Part shown: positions 46,740 to 58,600 of the stretch, one piece after another
Numbering within the stretch: position 1 is the first letter of the stretch
Layout: every line of letters begins with the position of its first letter
Origin: Hyposmocoma kahamanoa
Taxonomy: Eukaryota; Arthropoda; Insecta; Lepidoptera; Cosmopterigidae
Reading direction: 5' to 3'
NCBI RefSeq assembly: GCF_003589595.1
Contig: NW_020654810.1
Span: forward strand, 9,652,739-9,716,738
DNA length: 64,000 nucleotides
Translations under genes and position numbers: made by a program
The notes under the pieces: model-generated
What the model saw: the letters and a program-made list of their open reading frames with translations, nothing else
Told to the model about the DNA's origin: nothing
Database searches by the model: none

Positions 46740-47459
46740 AATGTAACAAGTTCGACAATTTTGTAACTAAGTATAGTGTAGTTGTTATAATTTTTGTAAT
46801 ACCTAATGCAATATGCAATGATGAAAGACTGTCAATTAATTAAAGAATAGTAAGAATATATTTTTAATGTGCTTTCATGTGTCCTGGCCTATAATGTATA
46901 ATGTAAGACACAGAACATTATGGATTGATAGCTTACGAACAGAACATAAGGCATTTATTTAATACTTGTGCAGTTTTTGGAAACAATCATCTCAAAAATT
47001 GTGAACCTTGAGTACTAATAGACTGGGAGTTTATAGAATCTATACTATGTATAAAAGCTTTTAGGTTTCAAGCAGATATAACACATTTGAAGCAAAGTTT
47101 TCCCTAACAACAGTTTCCTCATTATTAAACTAATATACAACCTATAGGTAAGTATAATAAAACTATGTGAATGCAATGCAATGAAATGAAAAATATCCCT
47201 AAACTTTCACTAATTTTATTAACACAAGTGCATCCAAACTACATTTCTTTATGTGCATTTCTGGTAGATAAATCTAATTTAAACTTAGCATCGGCACCAT
47301 TGGTTGCTTACAGTTGTTATCTAGATTTGTACTATGATATTGAGCTTTGAAAATCATAGACTGGAAGTCTTAATGAGTTATTTAACTGAAAATTAAAACA
47401 ATTCACAATAAATTACAACTAAACAAAATATGTTCACACAGAAATTCATTCATGAAATA
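46740..47459. other. Spacer between the secreted-protein gene and malectin, no gene seen
   Basis: AT-rich sequence forming the converging 3' flanks of two genes. No repeat recognised. Confidence 0.4.
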
Positions 47460-48278
47460 TTAAAGTTTACAGAGGCAGAATAAAAGAGGGACAAAGGCTC
47501 CAATAGTAATAAAAACTGGAATTAAGACAGAACTTTCATCCATAGAGTATGGATCAGGGTGCTTGGGCCCACTTGCTCTTCGTGATTTAGAGGTCTTTTC
47601 TTCAACTTCTTCTTTTATTTCCTCAGTGTCACTATCAGGCCATACTAGTGAAGGTAGCTTAGGAACTTCATCTACAGTCCCTTTCATTACAAGCAGCGCA
47701 TTAATTTTTGGGTTATCCCTATATCCTTTAATAAATTCTACTTTTATTTTACCCCCTCGAATGTCAGATTCCTCCTCATTGTAATACAGTTTACCATTTT
47801 TTATGGTATATGGTATGTACTCATCATGAGCCACTCCACGCCCTACTTTATCATAAATATCTAAGTCAGCTACAATAGTGTGGTCTCCATTCAGAACAAC
47901 GTCAAACACTTTCATGTTAGGTGCGTTGAAATAGACTTCACTGAACTTTAGCACCAACACATAATCACCGTCGTTCTTAGCTGGAATGTCGTAGCCAAAC
48001 GTACTGTGGTGGTATCGCTCTGTCTGGTACAATATTTCATCTTTAGGATTTACTCTTCCAATGTTAACCAGTTGCTTGCCGTAGTCCGAGGCGGTGCCGA
48101 TTCTTCCATGTAATGGATCTTTTTCATAGTGAATACCGTATATGTCAGTATGAGCAGGTCCACCAGCGTTAATGGCATAAATTATTTCACCTATACCGGT
48201 AGCACTTTTTAACAGAGAAAATAAGTATAAAACTGTAAAAAACAGCAATCGAATCATTGCTGACAAGTCCACTGCCAT
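47460..48278 (-). CDS. Mlec: Malectin, single exon, 272 aa
   Basis: A single open frame encodes a signal peptide (about 1-29), then the malectin carbohydrate-binding domain: YAINAGGPAHTDIYGIHYEKD, RYHHSTFGYDIP, GDYVLVLKFSEVYFNAPNMK, FDVVLNGDHTIVADLDIYDK and INALLVMKGT. An acidic/basic stalk (DTEEIKEEVEEKTSKSRR) and a C-terminal membrane anchor (about 249-270) follow. Malectin is a type I ER membrane lectin that binds diglucosylated N-glycans and works with ribophorin I in glycoprotein quality control. Length and domain order match the family. The absence of introns is notable, but the frame is intact, so it is not an obvious retropseudogene. Confidence 0.93.
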   Translation of the reverse strand: MAVDLSAMIRLLFFTVLYLFSLLKSATGIGEIIYAINAGGPAHTDIYGIHYEKDPLHGRIGTASDYGKQLVNIGRVNPKDEILYQTERYHHSTFGYDIPAKNDGDYVLVLKFSEVYFNAPNMKVFDVVLNGDHTIVADLDIYDKVGRGVAHDEYIPYTIKNGKLYYNEEESDIRGGKIKVEFIKGYRDNPKINALLVMKGTVDEVPKLPSLVWPDSDTEEIKEEVEEKTSKSRRASGPKHPDPYSMDESSVLIPVFITIGAFVPLLFCLCKL

Positions 48279-48719
48279 TTAATTTTATGTTATGTTAATT
48301 GCTGGTTTTCAGTTCCAGTTGTGCAAATATCGTTGAAACACTTGAGTTAATAATACATAATCATAATATAAAACATTTACATAAAGTAATATTTCAGTTT
48401 TCGGAATAAAACAGCCGGCAAGCAAGGCCAGGCAACCATCGACGAACGTAAATGATTTAAGGACTGATATTCCAGTAGCATTTAGAGCACTCCAGTCCTA
48501 TCATTGAAAAATAATGAGATAACTATATAACATTCCTTCTGAGTAAGTAGAGACAGCAATATATTTTTGGTTCTTTCATAATTCCACACCCTACTGGAAC
48601 ACAACATGACGTGTGACGTGAAACGTCAACTGCTCACGTTCCATTGGTAAGAAATGTTAACATTGGAGTAAAAGCGAGAATCCAGAGTAATAATAGTTCC
48701 TTTATTTTTTTCCATCCTC

Positions 48720-50060
48720 TAAGGCTACAGTTGTAGAAGTCGTAATGTTTACGAGTCTTTTTTTTCGTGGGCAAATCCTCCTAGGATACATCTCCGCCGC
48801 GGGGGCAGCCTTTTCTGCCGGCTAAAACCCCACGATAGCCTTCTCGAGTGCTCTACTGGGAGGGATCCGGGATCCACTTAGCGCACCGGGACCCCCCCAG
48901 CACCTAGGAGAAGTTACGTCCTCCCCCTCCCCTCTTCACGACGAAACGGGCCACACCGTCCCGTCGTCCTCCCTCCTCGCGGCTGCCGAACTTACTGGCG
49001 AACGGAGCCCCCGCTCTGCAGCCTCGAAGGTAAGCCGCCGCCGAGAGGGATCGGCCCTCTTCCTATCGCGCTCGGCGACTTCCTTCGGGAGCATCACCGC
49101 TTCACAGAAGGAGACCACTGCCTCATGGGACTCTTGATCGCTAGCATAGCCGCCTGGCGGAGAGACATCTCGCCAGATCCGGGCAACCATGATGTTCCGT
49201 TCGGAGGCCTATGCGGAGGAGTGCCCCACTCCTCCAGCTTGTGCTGGGCGGAATTCTGGTCCCTCCCACAGTGGTGGCACTGCGTCGTCGACTTGCGTAC
49301 GATCCGATTCAGGTACTCACCGAAGCGTCCGTGCCCGGTGAGTATCTGTGTCAGCCGGAAAGTGGTGACGCACTTCCGCTGGCTCAACCAGCCTTCGAGG
49401 TTGGGCAGGACCGCGCCGACGGCGCGCTGGCGCGAGATACACGGCTGTTCCAGCCTCTCGCGCCACTTCTCGAACGCCTGTCGGCGCTCCTGCCACCGCA
49501 CTTCCGGCGGCGCAGCTTCATCCGACTGGCGGTGGCGCGCGTAAATACGCGCGTACATCTCCGCCAGGATGTCCAGCGGGGGAAACCGCGCCAGGACAGG
49601 CGCCGCGTCGAAGGATACGGTGCGGTATCTTCGTGCGATCCTGATGGCTACGCGGCGTTGCACGCCATTGAGCATGGCTTTGCAGCGCCGGCCGCCTGTC
49701 AGTCGATGTCACCAGACAGGCGCCCCGTATATGGCCACGGATCGCACCACCCCACCGTATAAGCGGCGAACTCCCTCGGAGAGGCCCCCCAGATTGGGCA
49801 GCAACCGGTGCAGTGAACCCCAGCGGCCGTCCAGGATGAGGCCCAGGTACTTTAAGTACTGTCCTACCTGGACGTCAACGTCACCAACGCGAATCGAGTA
49901 ACTGGGTGGGTGGGTCCCTCACTCGCGGGAGTTTGTGGAACCACAGCGCCTCAGTTTTTTGAGGCGCTACCCGTACACCCAGCTCTTCGATTTTTTCGAC
50001 GACGCGAGAAACCCCGAACTCAGCCAGCCGGATCGTCCTCTTGAAGTTCTCTCCTACGAC
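48720..50060 (-). pseudogene. R1-clade LINE, 3' part of reverse transcriptase ORF, frameshifted
   Basis: On the minus strand it reads VEKIEELGVRVAPQKTEALW, QVGQYLKYLGLILDGRWGSL, then after frameshifts NGVQRRVAIRIARRYRTVS, LTQILTGHGRFGEYLNRI and a zinc finger (CHHCG … QHKLEEW) whose last Cys is missing. The stretch is markedly GC-rich compared with its surroundings, which is typical of R1-clade coding sequence. It is 5'-truncated and not in rDNA. A 3' UTR-like tail runs to about 48720. Confidence 0.82.
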
Positions 50061-50324
50061 GAGTCTGACTCAACTCGAACTCAACTTGGAGACGAGTCTG
50101 TCAAATTACAAATACATGATATTATCTTGGTATCTTAGTAAAGCCCGCTCTGCATTTTATTTCGTAACGTAAGCGGTAGAATATAAATAATAGATTACGT
50201 TAAGTAACATAAAGTAGGAGGTTTAACCTGTCGCCTTAGCGTAGGCTGGAGATTGCTAATGTTGTATTTTTTTTTTCTGTCTGGTTTGTGTTTTATTATT
50301 GCGTGTATTTTTTTTATAATACTA

Positions 50325-50630
50325 GGAGACGGGACGAATAAGTCGTGCGCCTAGTGGTAAGCGACACGCCTATCCATGACAGTTGCAGTGCCACTCAGAG
50401 CTTTAAATCGTAAAGGTCTTATGGGCACTGCTCCTGCGCCCGTCACCCTGCCCTGAGACATAAGTTGACAAGTCCCATTTGCATGTGGTTTCACCAGCAC
50501 CCTTGCCCTTCTAAACCGGAATGCAGTAACGCTTACATTTCTGCTTGGCGGCAGAAATAGGTAAGGTGGCGGTACTTCCCTGAACAAACTCTTTCACAAG
50601 CATCTCTACTGCTGCTAAAACTACTATCGA
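50325..50630 (+). repeat. Dispersed repeat 'A', most complete copy
   Basis: Runs from GACGGGACGAATAAGTCGTG through GACACGCCTATCCATGACAG, CCCGTCACCCTG, TTGACAAGTCCCATTTGCAT, TTGGCGGCAGAAATAGGTAA and GTGGCGGTACTTCCCTGAAC. Confidence 0.65.
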
Positions 50631-50711
50631 GTAAAGTTATTGTCGAAAAGCATATAGTTAGTGAAATAAACACCAAACTGGGACACGTGTAAGTAGGTAG
50701 ATATCATTTGT

Positions 50712-51760
50712 CCCTCAAAGTTCGCTGCTTGGTCCACTTTATTTGTTATTTTTATTAGCGACATTAACCTATGCTTGAAGCATGAAAATATTTGCCCATG
50801 TCAAGACACGAGACGAAGCGGTGGCCTTGCAGACTGATTTGGATTGGCTTGAAACGTACTGTCAGGTTAATGATCTGGATCTTAATCCATCAAAGTGTTG
50901 TTTGGTGGCTTTCAGTCGCAAACGCAACTCTGTATCATTTAATTATTCTCTCAACATGGCTCTGAATTACTATTCGACTCGCATATTGATAGTATAGCGA
51001 TTAAGGCCTCTACGTCACTGGGTTTTGTGGTGCGGTGTGCCAAAGATTTTGCACAGGTGAAACTTTAAAATATTTGTCCGCAGCACTTTAGTGTATGTCA
51101 GCCAAATTTGGAATTCACGTTATCACACTCGGGGCTAGAAAATATACAAAAGTTTCTGTGCTATCGTACAAAGGACTGTTACAATTCTGCCAATTATTTC
51201 AATCTCTGTAAGAATCATCATCTCTTACCACTTGAAATGCCCCGTGATATTAGTGACCTAATGTTTTTAATGAAAATAGCATCAGGTTCAATTGATTGCC
51301 CGGAATTATTATCACAAATATCACTGTAAATCCTTGAGAAATAATCCCCTGTTAAATAGTTCCCTGTAAATCCTTTAGAAATAATTTTCTTTTGGTTCTA
51401 CCCCCGCCTCATACTAATTAGGCGGAATGAGTTTATGTGGCGTGCAAGCAAAAATGTTAACATTCTATGTTCTTCCTTTGATCCGGATCTTTTCAATTCG
51501 AGTGCGACTGATGCGGCGAGGAGAGCACTGAGTGGGCATTTCTTTGATTCGTAGTGCGGCTTGCAACTGCGGCTGTAGTTTTATGGTTTACGTATTAAGT
51601 TATGTTTATAGCGATAGGTTAGTTAAATTGTGCATTCTTATATTATGTTTCTATTTGTTAGAATCTGTAATTGGCTCCCAGTTGTTACTATTATTATATA
51701 AGTTAGTTTTAAGCTGTTGGTCTTCCTTTAAGATAAATAAATAAATAAATAAATGATGTT
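50712..51760 (+). pseudogene. Jockey-type LINE fragment
   Basis: Starts within the reverse transcriptase (VPQSSLLGPLYLLF), where the catalytic YADD segment is deleted or scrambled. It continues KIFAHVKTRDEA and DLDLNPSKCCLVAFSRKRNS, then the C-terminal region in other frames, and ends in (AATA)n at 51730-51752. Related to the 18740 copy. Confidence 0.8.
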
Positions 51761-52716
51761 TGGTGTGATTACAATACATATTTATACTACAGTAATGATT
51801 CGCAACTCATGCATCTATGGATTACAGATGTACGTATACGTCTCAGTTCTGATTATGGATCTGGTTGAAGATGTATGTCAGAAGTAAAACTATAACAACA
51901 AATACTAGTGTATAATTTCTTTTTGTAAACATATTTTTTTATGATTTACGTTATCTAGGTTTTCTGCACTTAACATTTTTTACCAACGACATCTATGTCC
52001 TAACTTTTACTTATACTTTTTAAAATTTTACGATAGAGAACCGTATGAAAAATAGAACTCACTGACATGGATGTTTATCGAGATTATTGTCAGGAACAGG
52101 AGAGCAAAAGAATTCCAGTACATTTTCACTGACAACTTATGTTGTACTGTAACGACCTTTAAAAAGCTGTAATTGAAGACAGAATTGATTAAATTCCCAA
52201 TTTCTTATGCGTTGTAGTTTTTAATTACCATCCATAATGTTTTGATTTGAAATTTCGTTGGTTCTTACTATAATTGATCGTACATCTTTGATGACAACGT
52301 ATGGTCAATTAATCGTTCATTTATCGGTTGGTGCTAGAATTAAATACTACAAGTAAAACATTAATCGTGTGAATATTTGCCGCAGTTTATTTAGTAAACA
52401 TATACATGTATGTACACTTAACTTTTCTGAATGTTATCAATATTCAGTTGAAAAGAAACTTTCTAATAACAATTTATGTAGAAAATTGTGTGTAGGGAAG
52501 AGTAATGACCTAATTTATCTCATTGAGTTCTTGATGTAACTATGTATACTGCCCGCTTACTTTAGGAGGTAAAACAAATATTTATTAGACCCCTATAAAT
52601 CGCGAAAAAGTTATTATCTGGTTGTTTTATACAACGATATTTATGTAATTCTATGCAATTTGAAGTGTTTGATTCTGTATAATAAATTTCTTTGCGTGTA
52701 ATAAAAAGGTGTGTAA
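51761..52716. other. Gene-free, AT-rich interval
   Basis: No repeat or coding signal recognised. Confidence 0.4.
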
Positions 52717-52719
52717 TAA

Positions 52720-53107
52720 GGGCTCTTACACATAAACGCAATACGACGTCGCGTCGTGGTATGATGCGGCACCGTTTCACGATGCGAAGTTGTAACGTGG
52801 AAATCTACGACGAGGAACGTAAAAATTCACGACACGAAATCGCAACTTGCCACGACGCACGGCACGACGTCGTATCGTAGAAACTCGCGGTGCACTTCAC
52901 AGTGCTGCATTCATTTGTTATTCAATATTCAAAGGTGACAGACGACATTGAAGTTGATTATTTAGTAACCCTAGTCAAGGAGCGTCCAGTACAAAGGGAC
53001 AAAACATCAGAAGAATACAAAGTCATCTTTGAATATTGATACGGCACTGTGGAGCACACCGTGAGTATGACGATGCGACGTCGCATCATGTTTATGTGTG
53101 AGAGCCC
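52720..53107. mobile_element. MITE, GGGCTCTTACACATAAAC inverted repeats, TAA target duplication
   Basis: Ends GGGCTCTTACACATAAACGC and the complement of CATGTTTATGTGTGAGAGCC, each flanked by TAA. The interior has iterated ACGACGTCGCGTCG and CACGACGCACGGCACGACGT blocks. Confidence 0.85.
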
Positions 53108-53229
53108 TAATACAATGGGATGTAAAAGTGTCCATTGGGCTGAACATTTTTCAGCCACCGACAAAATTTTTAATTGAATAAAATGTTGTCGTCTTTAAAT
53201 TATGGATAAATTTTAATTAAAATTAAAAT

Positions 53230-53940
53230 TAGCAGTTTCATAGCGTAGTAGTTCCAGTGCTACTTAAAGCTCAAAATCACAAAGATCTGAAAGGCACTCC
53301 TCCAATTATTATTATTATTACTCCAATTGCGCCCGTCACCTTGAGACTAAATTGCCAATTCCCATGTGCCTGCAATTTTACCACCACACTTATAATACTC
53401 TTCAAAATCGGAACGCAGTAATGCCAACATTACTGCTTGGCCTCAGAAATTGCTAAGATGGCATTACTTCTCTGAACGAAATCTTTGACAAGGCTCAAAT
53501 CTTTCTCTGCTGCTACTAAAATCTGGTCTTAAACTAAGGAATTCCCTGTCCTAGACTTATGAGTACCATAGCAACGGAATTAACTCCGAAGCTCTACTCA
53601 GTAAGCCAGGAGTAATTCAAAAAAGTTAATTGCCCATACGAATACTGCTGGGAGTATCACCTACCTCTTCATACAGAGCCCACAATAGATATTTCTGCCG
53701 CCAAGTAGTAATGTGAGCATTACTGCGTTCCAGTTTTGAGGGGTAAGTGTGTAGGCACTTGTCAACTTATGTCTCAGGGTTATGGGCACAGTGACAGTGC
53801 TGCTCAGACGTTTGAAATTTGAAGCTCTGAGTGGCACTGTAATTGTTATGGACAGTCGTGTCGCTTACCACCAGACGCACGCATTGTTCGTCATAGTTCG
53901 TCCCTTGGTGTCATAAAAAAGGTAATTTTAGAAGCCGGCA
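53230..53940. repeat. Composite: two 'A' repeats in inverse orientation around a SINE-like piece
   Basis: 53230-53530 is a forward 'A' copy (AAAGATCTGAAAGGCACTCC, ATGCCAACATTACTGCTTGG). 53540-53690 is the reverse of the 8340-kb-type tail (AAGGAATTCCCTGTCCTAGA). 53690-53940 is a reverse 'A' copy (TTCTGCCGCCAAGTAGTAAT, TTGTCAACTTATGTCTCAGG). Confidence 0.6.
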
Positions 53941-55650
53941 CATTACTATTGTGACTAGACATTTTCGTTTGTTAACATTAATGAAAAACAGTTTCCTTCA
54001 GCTCAGTTGTGTGAGTGGTTTTGCGGAGAAGGTACTCCAACAATTGTCGCCGCCTACAGTCGTGTTAAATTCGAATATTAATTAGTTTAACTTGAAATAT
54101 TAATTGGTTTATGAAATCAATTGTTTTTGAGTAGCGCAAATTTCTCCTGTTGGAAAGCTATTCACGTAAGTTGAATGAAAGGTACAGGCATTAATTTTCG
54201 GAAATAAGAAATAAAAATGAATTTACGACGTTCATTGAATTACCTTTAAGATATTGAATTTAGAATAAATTGTCGAACAGAATTAAAGACGTTAAGTTTC
54301 GATCGACTTCGCCGAAGGAAGGGTTCTCGTTACCACAGAGACACATATATTTAGTATGTGCTAATTACGGAGGGAGTTTAATTTGAATTTTTTAAAATAT
54401 ACGTTCGTCTTATAAATATACGCTTTACATTCAAATTAATGAACCTAGAACCTCTCGGGAAGTGGTTGATAGTTGTTCCATTATACTTGTTTACTTTAAA
54501 TAAGTATCTTTCGTACCCATTGACTTACAATTACAAGTCAATGTTCGTACCACATTTTTTGAATAAGCAGGCTAATTAAAATACGTAACGTTCCACCATG
54601 AAATTAAATTTATATTTCCAAGAGGCCGCCAGTCGTTTGTCTAGAAAATTTTGTAAAGCATTAAACATGAAAGGTACACCCCAAAACTGGTATTATACTA
54701 TATATATAGGGTTATATATATATATATCCCTAAGATACACATCATATTTATATAGGGCGTCTCACGACTGTGTCACACGGAGGCGAAGTACCTTAAATAC
54801 CGTAGATAGAAAATGTTACTGAAAGAAGACTTCATTTTGATTTTAAAAACAATTCGTTCTCATTCAAAGATTTTTAAATAATCGCTTATCTGAACAGGGA
54901 ATCGAACTTGCCAAATGTGAAAAATACCTCGTCGTAGTTTTACTATATTGATCGAAAGCCTCAATCATAAGGATTGTTGTCTTCTATATAACATAGCATC
55001 TTAAGTAAAAGGAAGACCATGGTATTTAACATTAAATTTGAAATTATTATATATATAAATACTGTGTTTCCGTACTAAATATTATGTTCATAATATCTCA
55101 TATATTCCTATTGTGTCTTGTGTGATGTTTATGTAATTCTCTTTGCTGTGGGTACATAATAATGAACCTCCGATGAAAGACGTGAGAGGCTCACATATTT
55201 CGGCTATATTTATCCAGTCTTTCAGTCCAAGCAAGTAAGCAGTTGTGCGAATATAAATTACTATTGTTTGGATCATTTGAACAATAGATACATACTCATA
55301 TAATAAAAGTAAGAAGAGCAAGAAGTCAAATAAAAAATCTACGCGTCTATTCAATTAGTAGGTGGTAAGGTAAAGGAACAGGGGCATCTTACAACAGACG
55401 CTTTTGCACAGTCAGTTTCAATGAAAATGTAGTAGGAATTATGTTTATAGTATGGCTTAATTCCGAGCATTCTCGTTCCATTGGCGTTATAAAATAGTGC
55501 TTTTTATTCATATAAATTGATTGTTATTGTTCTCATTGTGATTATAGTAAATTATGATTAGAATTGACACAAAGTAATAAATCTTTAAAAGGTATTTCTG
55601 AGTTTCGTTAGCACATGTATCACTTACAACAATCAACTGTGACCATGGGA
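53941..55650. other. Gene-free, AT-rich interval
   Basis: Contains TATATATA runs near 54700. No coding sequence supported. Confidence 0.4.
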
Positions 55651-55653
55651 CTT

Positions 55654-58600
55654 CTAAAGAGCACAAAAAGAAGGACGTGCTATAGGGAAGAATCTACCAG
55701 TGTACGTGCTGAAATGAGGGGCTCTATGACCTCGCCGGCGAGGACGGTTACAGCGTGAGGAGTTGGATTGAATAGCGATTTGGTTGGCTTTCAAAGTGGC
55801 GAGAGTGATAGGGTCGTCAGAGTCGTTGAGGGCTTCCCTTGGCCGACGGGTCCTACGTACGCGGTGGGGATGTTCCCTGAGGAGGTCGTAGTTGGATGCA
55901 GCCACCGCGAAGGGGTTGGGGTGGGGTAGTGAAGAGCTGACTCGAAGTATTTCCTCGATGCCTGTTTTATAAATTGGGCTATTGTGGGGAGCCGTAAATC
56001 TATGTGGAGGTTAGCGTTGCGCAGGTACCACGGGGCACCCGTCGCGATGTGCATGAATTTATTTTCGAGAGCCTGCAGGCGGTGTATGAGCGCGGGATTT
56101 GCCTGTGCGAATGCGACACTGGCGAACGTCATGATTGGGCGGATGCAGGCCGTGTACAATCTCACCTTATTACGAAGGGAGAGTTTACTATGCTTGTTGA
56201 GAAGGGGGTGGAGTCGGCTCATTACAAAGTGGGCACGATCACGGACGGTTTTCAGGCGACAGGTGAGGGGTGCAGAAAGCTATTAAAGCACCTTGTTGGA
56301 GATACCATCACGGCCTGGGGCTTTGCGGGGCTTAAGGTACTTTGTGAGCGATTCTACTTCCTTTGGAGTGACCGGGGGAGAGGAGGGTCGGAGGGCGGGA
56401 GGGTTGCTGTGAGTTCGACTTCTGAGTCCACCTGGAGGAGGTGGGTCGCGTCGACCGGCTCTAAACTGGGGGAGCACAGGACGTCGAGACTGTCGGCTAG
56501 GCGTTCGACCTTTTCCTCGTCGTCAAATGTTGGGGTGCGGTTGGGTTAGTTAAGGGAGGCATTAGAGCAACCGTGCCGGACTTGAGAGAACGGATTAGTT
56601 GCCAGAAGGATTGGTGGGTGAGTTCGAGCTCTTCTAGGAGCTTTTCCCATCCACTTTGACATACCTCGTCCATACGCGTCTTTACGTCACTCAGTAAAGC
56701 CCGCAACGGAAACGGCGGTTTTCATCGGTGGGGTAAGAGTCATAAGCACGAGTGGCTACGTTCTTTTCCATTAGAAGAGCACGCACATCCTCCGGTAGGT
56801 TCCAGTGAGGGTCGTCTGTCGCCGGTGTCAGCCGGGAGCTGTTACAAACGGCGGTTTGTATGTGTTCCTCTTATCACGAACAATTGAGTACGGACGCATA
56901 GCAACATTATAATAAGAACAATTTTATCTGAAGTTTTTTTTGCATTTTAATTTCCAAGGATCCGTTTAATAGTGGCGACCGTGAAGAGATACAACCTACA
57001 ATCGTAACAAACGAAGTATGGATCCATTGAAGCGCAAAAGAATTCAATTCCTGCGAGAATTTACAATACTTGCAAAAAAGTTTGACGATGCACTCGCAAC
57101 AACCTGCAAATTCAGATTTCGAAACACTTTTCACGACACTCAGACATAGCAGAGGTACTTTTCCGTGTAGAGTCGGAAATAACGGATGTCTACTGCAATT
57201 CTGACGAATTCTGTGAGAGAGATTTTACACAGGAGCAGGACAAAGGCTTGGAATACATTGTTGGGCTGAGGTAACAACTAAATATAATAGATTTGCTAAG
57301 CAACCATCAGCTCCTTCTTTAACCAGATAAAATAGTGAAACGTCATTAGTATCGAATCATTTCGGTATCACTACAGTGCATTGTAATTTACACCGAAAGA
57401 ACGTTAAGTTGCCAAAACTAGAACTGCCCAAGTTTGATGGAAACGTAAAGAATTGGATTCAATTTTGGTGTCAGTTCCGAAAAAATTATGAAGATGATGA
57501 TATCGATAATATTGGCAACTTTCAATACCACTGCAAGCTACGACAGAGAACAGCCCTGCCTACCAACTCGTCATGAGCTACCTCGAAGGCTATTGAGGCG
57601 CTCAAGTCACGTTTTGCTCGTGATGATGTATTAATAGAGACATGTCAGAGACCTACTCAGCTTGGTTTGGTCACAGTTGAAAGGACATAAGTGCAGGCAA
57701 TCGCAGCTCTATGACAATCTACAGAATCACCATCAAGCTTTAGGAGCATTAAACGTTACCGAAGATAAGTTTGCTTTCATTCTGTTTCATTCTGTGTCTA
57801 TGATTGAAAATGCGCTACCAGAAGAATCATTTTGATCTTGGAATCGTATACGGATGAAACGCGAATACATTACCAACGAACTGGTAAATAATTTAAGTAA
57901 ACTTATGAGCTTCCTCAAGGCTGAAGTAGAGTCTGAGGAGTGTATTAGTATGTCTTGGCAAGGGTTCTCCGAGATCACTAGTCCTAGCACTTCATCCATT
58001 TGCCCTCCTACTGCTTGTTTTGCATTTGAAACTAAGAAAATTGCGAAAACTGGTTCTACTAATTCTGTGAATGTGGCACAATGTTTGCGGTGCTATAAAG
58101 AAAGTCACTCAAGTGTAGAATGCCATAAAGCTACTAAAATGTCGCCGAAAGAAAGATCGGAATTTGTAAAATCTAAAAAAGCATGCCAAATTAGTTTAAA
58201 AAAGACGCACATTTCTAAAAAATGCAAAAGCTTTCTGAAGTATTTGTTCTGCAAGAAACGTCATGTCACTTTACTGTGTCAAAATATGCCAGAGAGTAAT
58301 GAGACGTCAAATGTTGTTGTCAACTCAAGTCCAACAACAACCTTGTTGCAAACTTTATGCATGAAGCTCGTTTGTGACAACAAGGAGATTTGTGTTCGAG
58401 CACTCATCGACACAGGAGCTTAACGTTCATATATCAAAAGAGAATCAGCTACTCAACTAGGTTTGAAGCTAACACACATGGAGAACATTATTCACTTCGG
58501 CTATGTCCGAACGAGGGGAGAGGTGAAGGAGGACGGAGCGGTGATCCGAAACTAATCCGTGAACGACCTGGATCGAGTCTAATCTAAGGTTAATGCTACG

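Noticed and set aside
49094..49675. Active R1 element in rDNA
   Set aside because: No 28S rRNA sequence flanks it, the frame is broken and the finger lacks its last cysteine.
48930..50140. Several long overlapping open frames on both strands
   Set aside because: They are shadows of the GC-rich R1-clade LINE; only the minus-strand frames give recognisable reverse-transcriptase motifs.
57376..58423. A domesticated gag or protease gene
   Set aside because: It has frameshifts, a stop right after the protease motif, and a location inside a broken LINE.
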